Assembly (NCBI GenBank): GCA_964019695.1 | Contig: OZ026515.1 | Span: forward strand, 139,125,549-139,189,548 | Reading direction: 5' to 3' | DNA length: 64,000 bases | From: Loripinus fragilis | Lineage: Eukaryota > Mollusca > Bivalvia > Lucinida > Lucinidae | In this document: positions 26,352 through 37,870 of the stretch, piece after piece | Position numbering within the stretch: position 1 is the stretch's first letter | Layout: every line of letters starts with the position of its first letter | Program-made: the position numbers and the translations under genes | Notes under the pieces: model-generated | Databases searched by the model: none | What the model was told of the DNA's origin: nothing | Seen by the model: the letters and a program-made list of their open reading frames with translations, nothing else

Positions 26352-27006
26352 AAGAATACCCGTTTAGAGGTGTTCAGTAATCAAAGGGTTAAAGAGTTTA
26401 CAGTTATTATCTAAAATCACGGCTCAATTTTGCTGTGGGACTGATTTAGCAGGAGGAAAGTTAATGCTTTCAGACACTTATTCGTCTACATCAGAAGGCT
26501 TTGGTGCTCATCCGATACATACTAATCATAACATAGATGCACACGTAGAGAAAACAATAACATACTTTAACAGCAGCACATGGTAACAAGCATGCGAAGG
26601 AATCTTTCATGGATGTGAGGTATGAATAGAAAAAAATTGTCCTTCTGAATCATACACTGTAAAAGATTGTAAGTGTGTCTTTACAACAAATTTGGTGGCA
26701 GCTGAACTGCCTCTGATTTTGGTATAACCGTTCAACTGCTTAATAGCTATGTTATCTTCTATTATATTGATTCGGAGAAAAACCATAACAATTACAGGTA
26801 GAAATGATTATCACTTATCGCTGGAGAAATGTTGGCATCAAGTTGTTTTAGTAGGAATGTGTAAGTTTACACCAAAAGGGGTAGCAGCTTAGTTGTTTTG
26901 GTGTTTACTTACAGTGTAAGATATAAGCCAGCTAAGTCTCTACAACATGCAAGTAGACTATATGATTACAGACGTACAACCGCGAGAAATGTAAAATGGC
27001 GGTGAC

Positions 27007-27208
27007 TTTGTTTGTTTGATTTGATTCTTTAGTCACATCAACAATCTTTCAGTTAAACAGGGACGGGTCTTCCTGGGTTGAACCAGTACTAAGCTAGGAT
27101 AAATGTGTTTTGCTCAAGGACCACAACGCAGTGACGCTGGTGAGGCTCGAACCCGCGGCCCCTCGGTCTCGAGTCAAGCACTCTACCACTGAGCCACTGC
27201 GTTCCCAA
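27007..27208 (-). mobile_element. tRNA-derived SINE, family 1, copy 4
   Basis: On the minus strand it has CAGTGGCTCAGTGGTAGAGT and GGGTTCGAGCCTCACC. A perfect 12-bp duplication, AATGGCGGTGAC, flanks it at 26995-27006 and 27210-27221. Confidence 0.95.
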
Positions 27209-27210
27209 CA

Positions 27211-27470
27211 ATGGCGGTGACAATGTTTTTGTTGGTTCTTTCTTATTTGTTGCTCCCATTGTGTGTAGGGGTTTCATATTTAGTCCTGTATTGTGGTACA
27301 GTTCTTCGTGCCCTTTCTAGTTTGACAATCATCTTCCTGAGGAAGAACGTGGGGTGTGTTTTTTTCGCTAATTGTGTTCGTGGCTGTACTATGTTCTAGT
27401 ATCTCCTCCTCTTGGTGCCATGGGTTGGTCTGTGATTGTGGCATATCCTGGCCCCCGAGGTTATAAAACA
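27211..27470 (+). repeat. Dispersed repeat with a hydrophobic open frame, copy 1
   Basis: A 62-codon frame (LLLPLCVGV, SSLTIIFLRK) is followed by TGCCATGGGTTGGTCTGTG and ATTGTGGCATATCC. Related copies on the minus strand at 36067-36330 and 41825-42060 keep a similar hydrophobic reading. Whether it is translated is unknown; it may be part of an unfamiliar retroelement. Confidence 0.5.
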
Positions 27471-29840
27471 TTTTTCATGCTTAACTCTATCGAGCACGAA
27501 ATTTCAACTGCTCGTAAAAACAAAAATACCGACAAATGAAGAAGTTTCGTGCTTTAAGTATCTCAGATGTTGTATTTATCATGGTTATAAATGTTAAAAT
27601 GCCAATACTTGTTGACATTGTAGCAAGCATAAATGTTAAAATGCCAACAATTGTTGACATTTTAACATTTATGAGCAGGATATATTTTATGCTCAGTAGA
27701 ATTGAGCATGCTTTTTTTATAACATCTGTTAAAGATGTAATGATAATACATGTACATATTATTCAAATGAACCAAATCAGGAGAAAACTTATATGCATTT
27801 TCCTATAATAAAGGAAACATTAGTTTGTAAGACAGTCCGATCAGGGTTTGTTTGTTTGTTTGTGTTCGTCATAGCTACAAAGCATAAGGCAACGCATTAT
27901 ATCTTGTCTTTAGCAAAATAGATGGATACTGTCGGGTCTTGGAGAAACCGGTTCAAGTCTAACCTGGTTGTTGGCCAAGATGACATATTTCTAGTGACGT
28001 AACCCAGTTAATGCAATTATCTGATTAGTGTCCGTTGTTATTAATTGCAATTAATATTAATTAGGGCGCAAGCGATTAATGATGTCAGATGTTTAAGATT
28101 TTTGCATCAATTTTGTACTTCATGCATTTTATAAACGTTTATGCTAATGGGTACTATATATAATGAGTAAACCTCTTGACAGAAAACAGGCCGTTAGGGG
28201 TAAAGTTTAAAAAGCTAGTTCGCAAGATTTCGGCCCTTGTCGCACAATCGTACAGTCTTTGCATATCTATCTAGTGGAACTAAAGACCTAAGTTTTGGCG
28301 CGAGTCTTTATCTACGTCCCTGTTGTGCGGATGCGCAGGCTCGTCTTTGATGTTGCTGTTCGCGAAAGCAATTCGCACCCAAAACTCATGAACCGGCTGA
28401 AAGGACATGCGTGTACATCCACCTTCTAACTAACACGATGAATTGATATACTGTGAACATAATTGTTTATCATAAAATTTATTTAGAATAGTTTTTATTA
28501 GCTATGAGTGATCACATTGCGGCATTGTCTGTGTGACCCGTGGGTGTATAAACTTAGTCCGTGTTAGTGTTGGACTGTTGGTCATTAAGTGGACTAAATC
28601 GTAGATTCACTATGCGGCAGATGTTTAAGGTTTACTGATATCAAGCAAGAAACAATCGAGGTTCATAAATGTTGGAATCTGAATCTATAAATGGAAAATA
28701 AATAAAGCATATCGAAACATACCACGTCGTTGAGTTATTTTCAGCCATCTCTTGAGCTAAATTTACTTTTTACAACTTAATAAAATGTACCAAACGCTCT
28801 TCTGAACAGACAATTAAGCTGAATATTCAAGTAAATTATTCGCTCGCTTAAAACGCAAGTAGCCGAGTAATAGCCCAGTAATGGGGAGATTAATATCTTT
28901 CTACTTTAGTTCTGGATGCTTCGGTTATGCCAAAGACGTGCATAGAACATATGCATTTATCCTTAAATAGTGGCTAATAATTTATAGCTAGGAATATCAA
29001 ACGATTAAAATATACGATAACAACTGAGTAACAATCGTGCCTACGTCATTTGATAATACACGATTCTTAATATCGACAACGAAGCATTAGATGACGTCAC
29101 AAAACAATCACAGACTATATACAATGTGAGGCCAACGTATCTCCTGTGAAAATGTTAAACATTTCTACCAGTTAATATTGCAGCTATTCTCCGGATCAAT
29201 TCAAATGAACAGAACAGAATTTTAAAGGAATTGAAAGGTCCAGTCAAGACCACTGGCAGTTAAGTTGCAACCGGCAAATTTCGTGTTAAGTTACATTTAA
29301 ATTTACAGCGACTCAGTTTTAGAGCATTCCGAATTCATAAAAAAGACATTTGGAATGTTTAACATCCATGAAAACTCAGGCACCATGAATTAATGAGAGA
29401 GGACTGTGTTATAAAACAAGCTTTAAGTTGATAGTGCGTAGCAAAAAAATTATATATTTTATTTTTATTTCTCAACCAAAACAAATGTTGTGGGTACTTG
29501 AGGCGGTTCCTCGGTTCTTTTGAGCACCCAAAACATATGTTAAGACTAGATACTTATATAATAGGTTAGAAAACCACACTTCTAACGCATAATCAAACTG
29601 AACTTTAAATATTACATATATTGGTCCAAAGCAATTTTATCAAAAATTAAAACACTTATTTATAAAAATGAAAGTAGAATTTCATCAGTCAATCATTCCC
29701 TTTTAATCATAGCCTTATTTGGTGAAAGTCGGCCATAACTCCTGAACGGTACAATGATTTCCGCAAGGCCTTGCTTATTAATTAAAGTTACATTCCTGAA
29801 ACATTTTGCGTTGGAAGTGTGGGTCAGTATATTTACAATT
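27471..29840. other. Intron 2, last part, no gene
   Basis: A palindrome lies at 27628-27675 (AAATGTTAAAATGCCAACAA with its complement). A dispersed repeat piece lies at about 28190-28390 (TATCTAGTGGAACTA and ATGCGCAGGCTCGTC). A hairpin repeat lies at about 29465-29545 (CTCAACCAAAACAAATG). No exon was seen. Confidence 0.45.
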
Positions 29841-29899
29841 TTACGCTAAAAAATGTGTATCTAAACCTGATGCATGTAATACATTCTGAACTAACTTAC

Positions 29900-30734
29900 C
29901 TTTTCCAAACGCTACTTCAATATCAACACTAGCAACATCCCCATCAGTCTCTTCCACGAATTTAAGTGGTATAACCTCACTCCACATTCTGAAGGCCAGA
30001 TCTATCGTGGCCCTCTGGTCATCCACGGGAATTCTTGTACTATATCCAGTGTCTAAAAGTCTCCACTTGACTACTTGTTTCTCAAATCTTTGACCGTCTT
30101 TTAATCGGGCCACAGTGCTATTATCAATATACTCTTGAACTGCTATGGATCGTTTTTGAACACTCACTATTTTATCTTTATTATCTACATTTTTATACAT
30201 CATAGGATCTTCATGTTTAATTTTATTAATATAATCATGAAGATACCGTCGTCTTCGTTCTAAACTAGGTACAGGGTCCTTCCCCGCGATCACTTGCATA
30301 AGTTTTGTGCTTGATACAGACCGTTTCCACGGTCGGCTTTTAAAATTTTTACCCCACGAATCAGGTTTATCATGAGAATTGTCTTTAATAAATTGGTCTA
30401 ATAATTCTATAGTATTGCTTTTATGTTTACCCTCGTTTAAATCCTTTGGAATAGCTTCATCTTTATCTGCATTACCACACCTTGATGTGCTCATAAGCTC
30501 TCTTGTCCGTTCGTCTAAAACACCTGTTTGAGGTAATTTATAGGTCTTTTGGTATTGTTTTATTGCTTTTCTAATCGCCCGCCTGCTGCACGTGGGTAAG
30601 TCCCCTTCAACAGGGCTTAAACTGTTTCCAATATGATCGTTTGCTGGTCCCTCGGAAAGAAAGTCCGGAAAGAATGAACGTTTCCGTCTTTGTTGAATTT
30701 TGCAGTGTAGATATCCATATTTCTCCAACTGTTG
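29900..30734 (-). CDS. MMP21: MMP21-like metalloproteinase, exon 2 (prodomain, cysteine switch, basic linker, start of catalytic domain)
   Basis: The exon opens after the acceptor TTTCAG (phase 0) and closes at AAAAG|GTAAGT (phase 1). With exon 1 it encodes residues 57-335. A peptidoglycan-binding-like prodomain lies at about 108-144 (AIKQYQKTYKLPQTGVLDE), followed by the cysteine switch SRCGNAD at 140-146 in place of the usual PRCGVPD. A lysine- and arginine-rich linker of about 130 residues follows, more than twice the roughly 50 of vertebrate MMP21. It has possible proprotein-convertase sites at RRRR (216-219) and QKR (249-251); another, RRKR, lies at 72-75. The catalytic domain starts at about 277, and VKWRLL, AFRMWSEV.PL.F and DIEVAFGKG match MMP21 closely. 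The cysteine is expected to hold the active-site zinc until cleavage. The open frame running further upstream lies inside a MITE and is not exon. Confidence 0.93.
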
Positions 30735-30760
30735 CTGAAATATTGGAACACAATAGGCTA

Positions 30761-30961
30761 AAGTCAGGTAACTTCGGACATCAGGTAAATTCGGACATAC
30801 ATTTGCAAACAGTGGAAATCGAGATGAGACGGCTCCTAAGAGCCGTCTCATCAGGATTTTCACTGTTTGCTTAGTTATTTTATTTTTCATTCCAATAATT
30901 ACAATATGAAACAAACAAGGTCACTGTCCGAATTTACCTGATGTCCTAAGTTACCTGACTT
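30761..30961. mobile_element. MITE in intron 1, 25 bp from the exon 2 acceptor
   Basis: A 201-bp element has inverted ends AAGTCAGGTAACTTCGGACA and TGTCCTAAGTTACCTGACTT, flanked by TA on both sides (30759-30760 and 30962-30963). Its core (30805-30870) is a member of the common hairpin family, with arms GCAAACAGTG and CACTGTTTGC. The long open frame that enters exon 2 from this element is fortuitous. Confidence 0.88.
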
Positions 30962-30984
30962 TACCCAAACTATCAAGTTTTTCA

Positions 30985-31422
30985 TGCATTGACATTTGCT
31001 GGGCCTCGAGGAAGCTGATGGAGCACGGGAACGCTAGGTCGCAGGTGTTCGGGACCGACATTGATACTGTAACGAGGTATACTTGTGGGGCTGTTCTTAA
31101 AACCCATTTCAAACAGCACGTGAGCTTCATGATTTGAAAAATACTTGTGCTCACTCGACAATGCTTTCAAATAGATATGCAAGTGGATTTCATTTGGACT
31201 CAGGCCGTTTCTATAATACGATTCTTTTTTTGTAAATAAAATATTGAAACATATACTAGGTGTTTAAAAGGAACTTTTCAGTGAGGCGTTTATTTTTGCA
31301 ACCCAGGATGACTTGCTTAAAAAAAGCCACCGCCTACTTTGTCGTTCCCTGGTGTATTTTTGAAGTCTCTATAGAAAAACAGTATAGACCAAGATCAGAA
31401 TAGACTGCTCCACATGGAACAT
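30985..31422. other. Intron 1 next to exon 2, no confident exon
   Basis: Two overlapping minus-strand frames of about 66 codons occur at 30951-31182, but neither ends at a donor in the phase needed for exon 2. I treat the segment as intron. Confidence 0.4.
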
Positions 31423-31432
31423 CTGTTCTTTG

Positions 31433-31890
31433 CATTCGGGAAAGTCCGCCACAATTCGAGAATTGAATCATGGCTCGGGTGTATGTAAGGCGCATTACGT
31501 GTAGTACTATGTACCAAAAAGCTCCATTTTGTTAGCCGGAACTGGCGTATGGAAAATTATTTCTGTAGCATGTGGGTTCAGCTCTATTAAAATCGATTAT
31601 TCTGATTATCCGAAAAGTTTAATCAGAAGAATAAATGAAGTTTATGTGTCAAGTTTCAATAAAATATCGCTATAGCGATATTTTATTGAAAAAACATAAG
31701 CTTCATTTAAACCATTTGTTTTGCTGCAATCACACTTGTTATTGTGCTAACATGGTTTTCGTGACGTCAGCGTCATGTTATATAACGTCAGCGTCATGTT
31801 ATCACCCGCGTTATCAAAGTAGATCCTCGATGTACATCCGTGGTCTGATTCCACGGAAATCCATGAAATTGGCCGAGGCAGTTCCGATTG
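31433..31890 (+). mobile_element. Tail-less retroposon family, copy 2
   Basis: The 458-bp insertion is flanked by the 10-bp duplication CTGTTCTTTG (31423-31432 and 31891-31900). It contains the 32-bp palindrome centred on CGCTATAGCG at about 31663-31692. It also has repeated GTCAGCGTCATGTTAT motifs after GTGACGTCAGCG, and the 3' end GGCCGAGGCAGTTCCGATTG. It matches copy 1 at the exon 3 donor. Confidence 0.8.
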
Positions 31891-31900
31891 CTGTTCTTTG

Positions 31901-33568
31901 TCCACATGTCTATTGGACGACAAGCTGACCCGTTACCGGATGTGGACTCCCAATTTGGACCCAGCACCCTGTCACCACATGGCACAATGTCGTGCGATGT
32001 TATTAAAAATATATATCCTATATTCGGTTCAATTTTTCTCGGTCAGCTATGCTAATGTTTATTGCTCATTTCCGCATATTTTCACTTCACGTGTAGCACC
32101 AGCCTTTTGACAAGGCCAAACTAATTAAACAAACCGTCATTGGGCGTTGCACTATAATATCCTGTTTATAAGATTTGCACGGAAATCGTTACTCTTATAG
32201 CGGCTAAAGTGATCCAGGTTCCATTCATAAACTTTCATGAAAGACTTATAATTGTTCCAACTCATATAACATACCAAAATAGACCAAGTCGTGGGCGCAA
32301 TTAGGGCTTGTCCACTTTCTGTTTAGTAAACTCGCTAAAATTGCATCAGACAACACTTTCTCTTTGCGCTGCTTTAAGAAACTAAAATATTGCTTGATAT
32401 TTAATGTCAGATGATTCACATGAAATGTTAAGTTTTATTTCTTTAGGCCATGATAAAAAATTGTAAAAAATAAAATCAATTAGTATAAAACAGTAGGAGT
32501 TGCGCGCGCCCAAAGTACCCACTACCTGTACAGTTGTTCAAAATGCCGAAAATTGACATGTAAAGTTTTTTTTGTTTTTTTAAAGTGCACAACTCTTGGA
32601 GGAGGTTACAACTGTATATACAGTTTCATCATGTTCATAGAGTGACTAAGTTCAAAATGCTGGAAACGTGTTAAAATAATTCAAGGGATTATGAGACAAA
32701 TTCGGACCACGCAGAGAGCACATGTCGGAGAAGTTGCGCTGGTAAAACATTTAATGTTGAACGCGTCTGCGTTTAATACATGTACCTTTTTGGGCAGGGA
32801 CCCATATTACATTGTAACAGTTACACAGACCCATAACCTTCATTCTAAAGCGCAATTAAATTATATTTTGTTGCACATCCAGCGAGGGATGTTAATCTTG
32901 AGGTACGAGTACATTTTTGCTAAACGCATTTAAAAATAAATGTTTTGACTACAGTGGCATCATAAATATATTTCACAGGTTGATAACATCAACGTTCAAA
33001 TCAGGATCTTTGACAATTCTAAGAAAACTAAGAATCACTGACAGTTCAAGAGAGAATTATTTTCTTATGTTACCTTTCCCTTGTGTTTCTGTAGAAAAGG
33101 ATGCTTATAGCAAATGCGTATATAGCCGCTCTGTAAACACCAAAGTGCATTCCTAGATGTCCCTGTCTCTGTCTATATCTACTTCTATGTCTATATCTAC
33201 TTCTATGCATTGCCTCGTGTGTGCGAACACTGAACGCTCTGACAAGACTGTGTGGACACGGGGGCTAGTCTGAGCCATGTGACACAATGTCTTGGCTTAA
33301 TAATTGTCGTCCGGTACTAGATTCACTGATGGTGGTAAACAGCTAATATGGAGTATTTTGCTGTACCTAGTTTTGATTTAAGACAATTTAGTACCATGAT
33401 GCCATGTTGTAGGGTGTCTCCTGATAGAACGGAACCAGCGTGATCCTGGTCAGCAGCTTAGTTGATGTCCGTTTATCTGGATCTACAATTTTCAAAATGC
33501 AATACATACAGGCTCAACAGTTCAAGTGTTAATTTTTATCACGCTGAACCCGGATATTTTCTGTTTTG
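31901..33568. other. Intron 1, no gene
   Basis: No gene-like frame or long repeat was recognised, apart from a short TCTATATCTACTTCTATG duplication at about 33172-33207. Confidence 0.4.
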
Positions 33569-33630
33569 AAAACAGTGTAGATTCAGATCAGCTGGCTCCT
33601 GAGAAGCCAGCTGATCAGGATCCACACTGT
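33569..33630. repeat. Hairpin family member
   Basis: The arms AACAGTGTAGATTCAGATCA and its complement enclose GCTGGCTCCTGAGAAGCCAGC. A related but decayed copy with the same CTGAACCCGGATAT lead is at about 11225-11290. Confidence 0.8.
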
Positions 33631-34548
33631 TCTCCGCGCTGCTTGTGAATACATGCTGACAACTGGAAACTGGCAAGGTGATTGAATAATAATTGGGGAG
33701 GAGTGTAGTGCATAGAATATTCAGCAGAACAAGTGTTAAGACAGATTTTGGATGCATTGTATCAGTCAGTTATTGTCTGGTCTCTATCAGAAGTCTGACG
33801 TAGGTGAAATAGTGCGAGCAGTTTGCCAAAACTTTACAGTTTCATGTACCTTCCACTACAAAAAAGAACTTCAAAGCGAATGCGTGAATAGCAAAGACCG
33901 AGCTGACGTTGAGTATTAGCGTTGTCTGGTCAAGATCTAAACTTTGTTCATTGGCGCACGACCCATACTTATATGCCGGTACCATGGTGCGCGTGCACGC
34001 TCGAAGGAGAACTTAAACCACAAAAATACACAGACGTGATCAAACGCGTTACAATATCGAATAAAGATCTTTTTTTGTGCTTTTCTCACTGGCAAGCAGC
34101 GATAACTCAGATGAGTCTGCGCACGCAAGCAGTCTCGCCAGAGCCTTTGCTTCTCGCACACACAAAGATGGAAGTAGAGGAAGGCTCAGACTAAAGGTTA
34201 GACCTCTAGCCTCTCTGAACACGTCAACATGGGCGTTTAGAGAAGGCTTTTGAGCACGTGCGCAAGAAAATCTCCTGGGTTGGTCCAAACATTGTTTTCT
34301 TCTAAAAAATACTGTCTTTCCTCTTAGAAAGTTAAGAGGGAAGCGTTGACATTTTAATAGCAGAGTTGTAATCGAGGTTTTATCCCTTTATCCGTTAGAC
34401 ATTAAAATAAGTATTTATACTTCTGAAATTAATAGAAAATAAAATATGCCATATATTGAAGCTTTGTCAAAATTTTGCTAAAATTGTAAAAAAATAAAAT
34501 AAAATTATCAGTAAACCGCTGAACCAATATAAACATGGCGTCCATCTT

Positions 34549-34577
34549 CCACGGATTTGACAGAGGCAGTTCCGATT
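34549..34577 (+). mobile_element. Tail-less retroposon family, 3' fragment
   Basis: Only the last 30 bp or so of the family is present (CCACGGATTTGACAGAGGCA then GTTCCGATT). Loss of the 5' part with the 3' end kept is typical of truncated retroposition. Confidence 0.45.
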
Positions 34578-34994
34578 TGGACGGATGGGCAAGCGTCATT
34601 GTTATATGACTCCTATAAAAGACCTCCTCTGATTGGCTGAAACTAGCTTGCACTGGTTGTGACAGATTGTGATGTCAAACAGTGATGAGCTCAGGACAGG
34701 TAACATTGTTAATGTCAGTGCTGACAGAGAGCTAAAAATAGATTGAACTAAATCTAGCCCATGTAACATTACTTTTGTCACTGTTGATAGAGAGCTAAAA
34801 ATAGATATTGCAACACTGACTGATTTCTTATGTAAAGTTCACAGGTAAAATGTGTTGAATTCAGAATTTATTCATTTTATGAGAACAGCATTTAACCCAT
34901 TTATGCCGAATGGAAAATTGGAACAGTCCATTTCTGTTTTAAGGGATGTTAGGTGGTATTTTTCATTTTTATTCAAGTTTTAAAAGAAAATTAT

Positions 34995-35065
34995 GCAAGC
35001 AGACAGTGGAGACCCTGATCAGATGCCGCATTTTGTGGCGTCTGATCTGGGTCTGCACTGTTTGC
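34995..35065. repeat. Hairpin family member
   Basis: The outer arms GCAAGCAGACAGTGGAGACC and GGTCTGCACTGTTTGC enclose the inner stem GATCAGATGCCGCA with TGTGGCGTCTGATC. It is followed by CCCACAAAAAGGATTCTAG, which also follows a copy near 42185. Confidence 0.85.
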
Positions 35066-35265
35066 CTATGTCCCACAAAAAGGATTCTAGGCAGATGTGG
35101 GTTGAAAATGCAATTATTTTGCTTATCTCTAAGAGTTGCAGAAATTTGGGATGTATATTGTTGAAATAATCTTCCTAGTGAAAGTGCTTTAGGAACATCT
35201 GACTTGAGTAAATTTATAAATATGAAAATATGTTAAATTAAACTAGGAAAATAGAGACAGTGTCA

Positions 35266-35424
35266 TATAACAAAACAGTTGATGCATTCTTTTTCGGTTA
35301 ACATCAGGATTAGTCAACCCTCGAAAGTGATGTTCACCTCGGCTTCGCCTCGGTGAACATCACTTTTCTCGGGTTGACAAATCCTGATGTTATTCTCAAA
35401 AGAATGCATCAATTGTATAATGGC
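35266..35424. repeat. Long hairpin element
   Basis: Arms of about 60 bp or more run from GATGCATTCTTTTTCGG to CAAAAGAATGCATC, with core TGATGTTCACCTCGGC and GCCTCGGTGAACATCA. It would form a stable cruciform or RNA hairpin. It has no coding content. Confidence 0.85.
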
Positions 35425-36066
35425 ATGGTATAACATCGCTTTCATTTCAAACTGTGCATATGGACTGTAAAATTATTTGTAAGCCTGCCAAGGCTAGCTT
35501 TTACTCTACTCTCTCCATTTGTAACCCTCTTTTAGAGTCAATGACCTCAACCTATAAATAACCTTAGATGCATGTGAGCCGACTTCCAAGAAAATGGAAT
35601 TTCATGCATATACGGACAACGAAATTTCCTCCACAGACCGAACAATTTTATATATAATTACCGAGACTACAATATATCAATATAATGGATAACGTAAAGA
35701 CCGGGCTGTAAATAGACATAGACAAATTTCTTTTGTTTATCTCAGATTCTAATAGTCCGATCATTGTCAGGACGGGGAACTTCTTCGCAGAAGCATACTT
35801 CAAAAACAAGGAAACTTACAGATGGAGCCAAGTTAGTAATAAACCCAATTAATACTTGTTTTAGTGTACCTGACCCAAAATCAGATGCTCAGTTGTCCAC
35901 CAACATTTTCAAATCAGCTCTTTTTTTATTTATAAAGACCAAGAAAGGGAAACCAAAAATTTACGATGGTCAATCGGCCTATTATGATGGATTCCGTTCA
36001 AACATCTTCTCCTGAACCAAAAAGTATTGACGTTGGACCTTAATATGTAGGTTAGGGATGCATGCC

Positions 36067-36330
36067 CTACCAAGTTTGAATCCCAGTTGACATTTTACTA
36101 CTTAACCGCAAGGTCAAAAAGTAAATGATTATGACCAGGCTACAATCACAGACCAACCATGGCACCGTGAAGAAGAGACACAGAACATAGACATACTGGT
36201 CCACAATATAGAGTAAAGCAGCCATCTCTCTCTTCCTCAGCAAGATGATTGCTAAACTAGAAAATACACCAAGAACCACACCGAAAACAAAAACGCAGCA
36301 CAACCCTACTCCACACACAACGTGGGAGCA
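36067..36330 (-). repeat. Dispersed repeat with a hydrophobic open frame, copy 2
   Basis: The minus-strand frame includes GVVLGVFSSLAIILLRK and FFTVPWLVCDC. The flank carries the CCATGGTTGGTCTGTGATTG block shared with copy 1. Confidence 0.5.
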
Positions 36331-37039
36331 ACATTAAACAATGAATAAACAACAGTAGAGTCACCGCCTTAATACCGAAGCAGCCTAGGTCACCGGGGGT
36401 CGGGGTGGCTTAAATATATTTTGCTGACATATTGTTTGTCCTAGCTTCAAGTGCTGTTAAAACGCAAATGAGCTGTTTAGCTTGTATAGAGGCTTCCAAG
36501 CCTAACTTATTCAAATTAACATACTATGATGAAGCGAGGCGAAATCATAACTATTTGTTGGCAATGGTTGCAAGTTGGAAAACTAGATGTGTTTTATATA
36601 ATGAGACAATGGCAAACACAGTTGACCTTTGACATTTCAGTGAAGGTCGCTTATATTAGACTGCCATCAACTCAATCTAACATGATCACCTGTGAAACCA
36701 CTGGACCGATGTAACTCAAACATAGGGAGAACCCTTATATGGTAAAACTCTTCAAATCTTTACCTGAACCAAAAAGCCAATGACTTGAAAGGTCATATGG
36801 GTCAGTGTTCCCTACCACTTTTTTCCAAGTATGACCGCCATGCCCATATTTGGTTGAAATCCTTTAAAATTCATCTCAGGATTTAAAAGGCCTACGACTT
36901 TGAATCTTGGGATGTAGCAAATGGGATATGTGTCCTACAAAATTGGATCAATTCATTGTCCTAGTTTATACCACCCTTATCAACGTTAGCACGGAATATC
37001 CCATGATGTGCATGGTTTACACTGATGTAGTTGGTATAA

Positions 37040-37133
37040 AATAGTTATACCATGTTTGTCCTCCTGTTTGTCCACTCGCTAAGCTCGTGGATTATCTACA
37101 CGTACAGGCGGACAACCCATGGTATAACTATTA
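37040..37133. repeat. Palindromic element
   Basis: The arms ATAGTTATACCATG and CATGGTATAACTATT enclose GTTTGTCCTCCTGT and ACAGGCGGACAAC, with centre CGCTAAGCTCG. Confidence 0.75.
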
Positions 37134-37510
37134 CTTGGCCATGATTCCTAATGCATTTACATGTGTTACATCTTGTAGAGTTGATTATTCGATACTTGTT
37201 TAATGCCCCAGGCATTATATATATATATAATAACTATAGATGAGTACCTTATATTGTCGATAACCATTAATCTTTCAGCCAAGGTTACTCATATTTGACT
37301 GACATCGGTAAAATAAAATGTTTCTCTCGAAGACCACATTACCAAATGCAGTGAAATTTCACATGAAACTGCTATCTTCAGCCAATGGCAGGCATGTTCC
37401 AGAGATATCATACTGTCTCGCTGGAACCCCTTAGCAGTTGCTCTAGGGCACACGCACATTGCGGATTGAATTTTTCTGTCTGTAGTTTTTAGGGAAATAG
37501 ATTGACAATC

Positions 37511-37870
37511 ATGTCTATACTGATTAGGGATGTCGAATTTTCATCGGATATGATTTTGGAGTTATTGGAGAATTTTGATAGTGACTTCCCAGATTGTTTA
37601 AATAGTTTTAATGAGGGGGAGCGGCTTGAATGTTTATCATCTGAGGATTTGTCAACAAGACTCCAAAACAGTTTTCGGGTGGATGCAGAGAAAATAAGGA
37701 ACATTCTTAAGATGGAGACAATGACACAGTCTCAGCTGGTTTTGCTTGCGCATTCGGCCATTGAATTTGCGAATAAGTGGGCGGAGAAGGACACAGGACC
37801 CAAGAGGAAGGTCCCTGAGCCCTCATATTGTTCTGGTTACATGGGAAAGTTGGGCGCCGTGCCCATATAA
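37511..37870 (+). CDS. Hypothetical 119-aa open frame within intron 1 (antisense to MMP21)
   Basis: This frame runs from an ATG to a TAA and has protein-like composition. It is acidic and amphipathic in the first 75 residues (SDMILELLENFDSDFPDCLN, EDLSTRLQNSFRVDAEKIRN), then turns basic (GPKRKVPEPSY). There is no signal peptide, no membrane segment and no motif that I recognise. Flanking DNA at 36740-36960 and 37873-38260 looks like diverged copies of a dispersed repeat, so this may be the product of a mobile element or an exon of an unrecognised gene. Its length and residue mix make chance less likely than for other frames here, but no promoter or splice site supports it. Confidence 0.35.
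   Translation: MSILIRDVEFSSDMILELLENFDSDFPDCLNSFNEGERLECLSSEDLSTRLQNSFRVDAEKIRNILKMETMTQSQLVLLAHSAIEFANKWAEKDTGPKRKVPEPSYCSGYMGKLGAVPI

Noticed and set aside
30735..30914. N-terminal extension of exon 2 in the long open frame
   Set aside because: The extra 60 codons lie inside a MITE and a polypyrimidine tract. The acceptor TTTCAG at 30735 matches the conserved MMP intron position and the phase of exon 1.
30965..30985. Possible start MKNLIVW spliced at TTTGG|GTAAAG into exon 2
   Set aside because: It is in frame, but the encoded leader is too short for a signal peptide and the donor is made of MITE end sequence. Exon 1 at 61825 fits far better.
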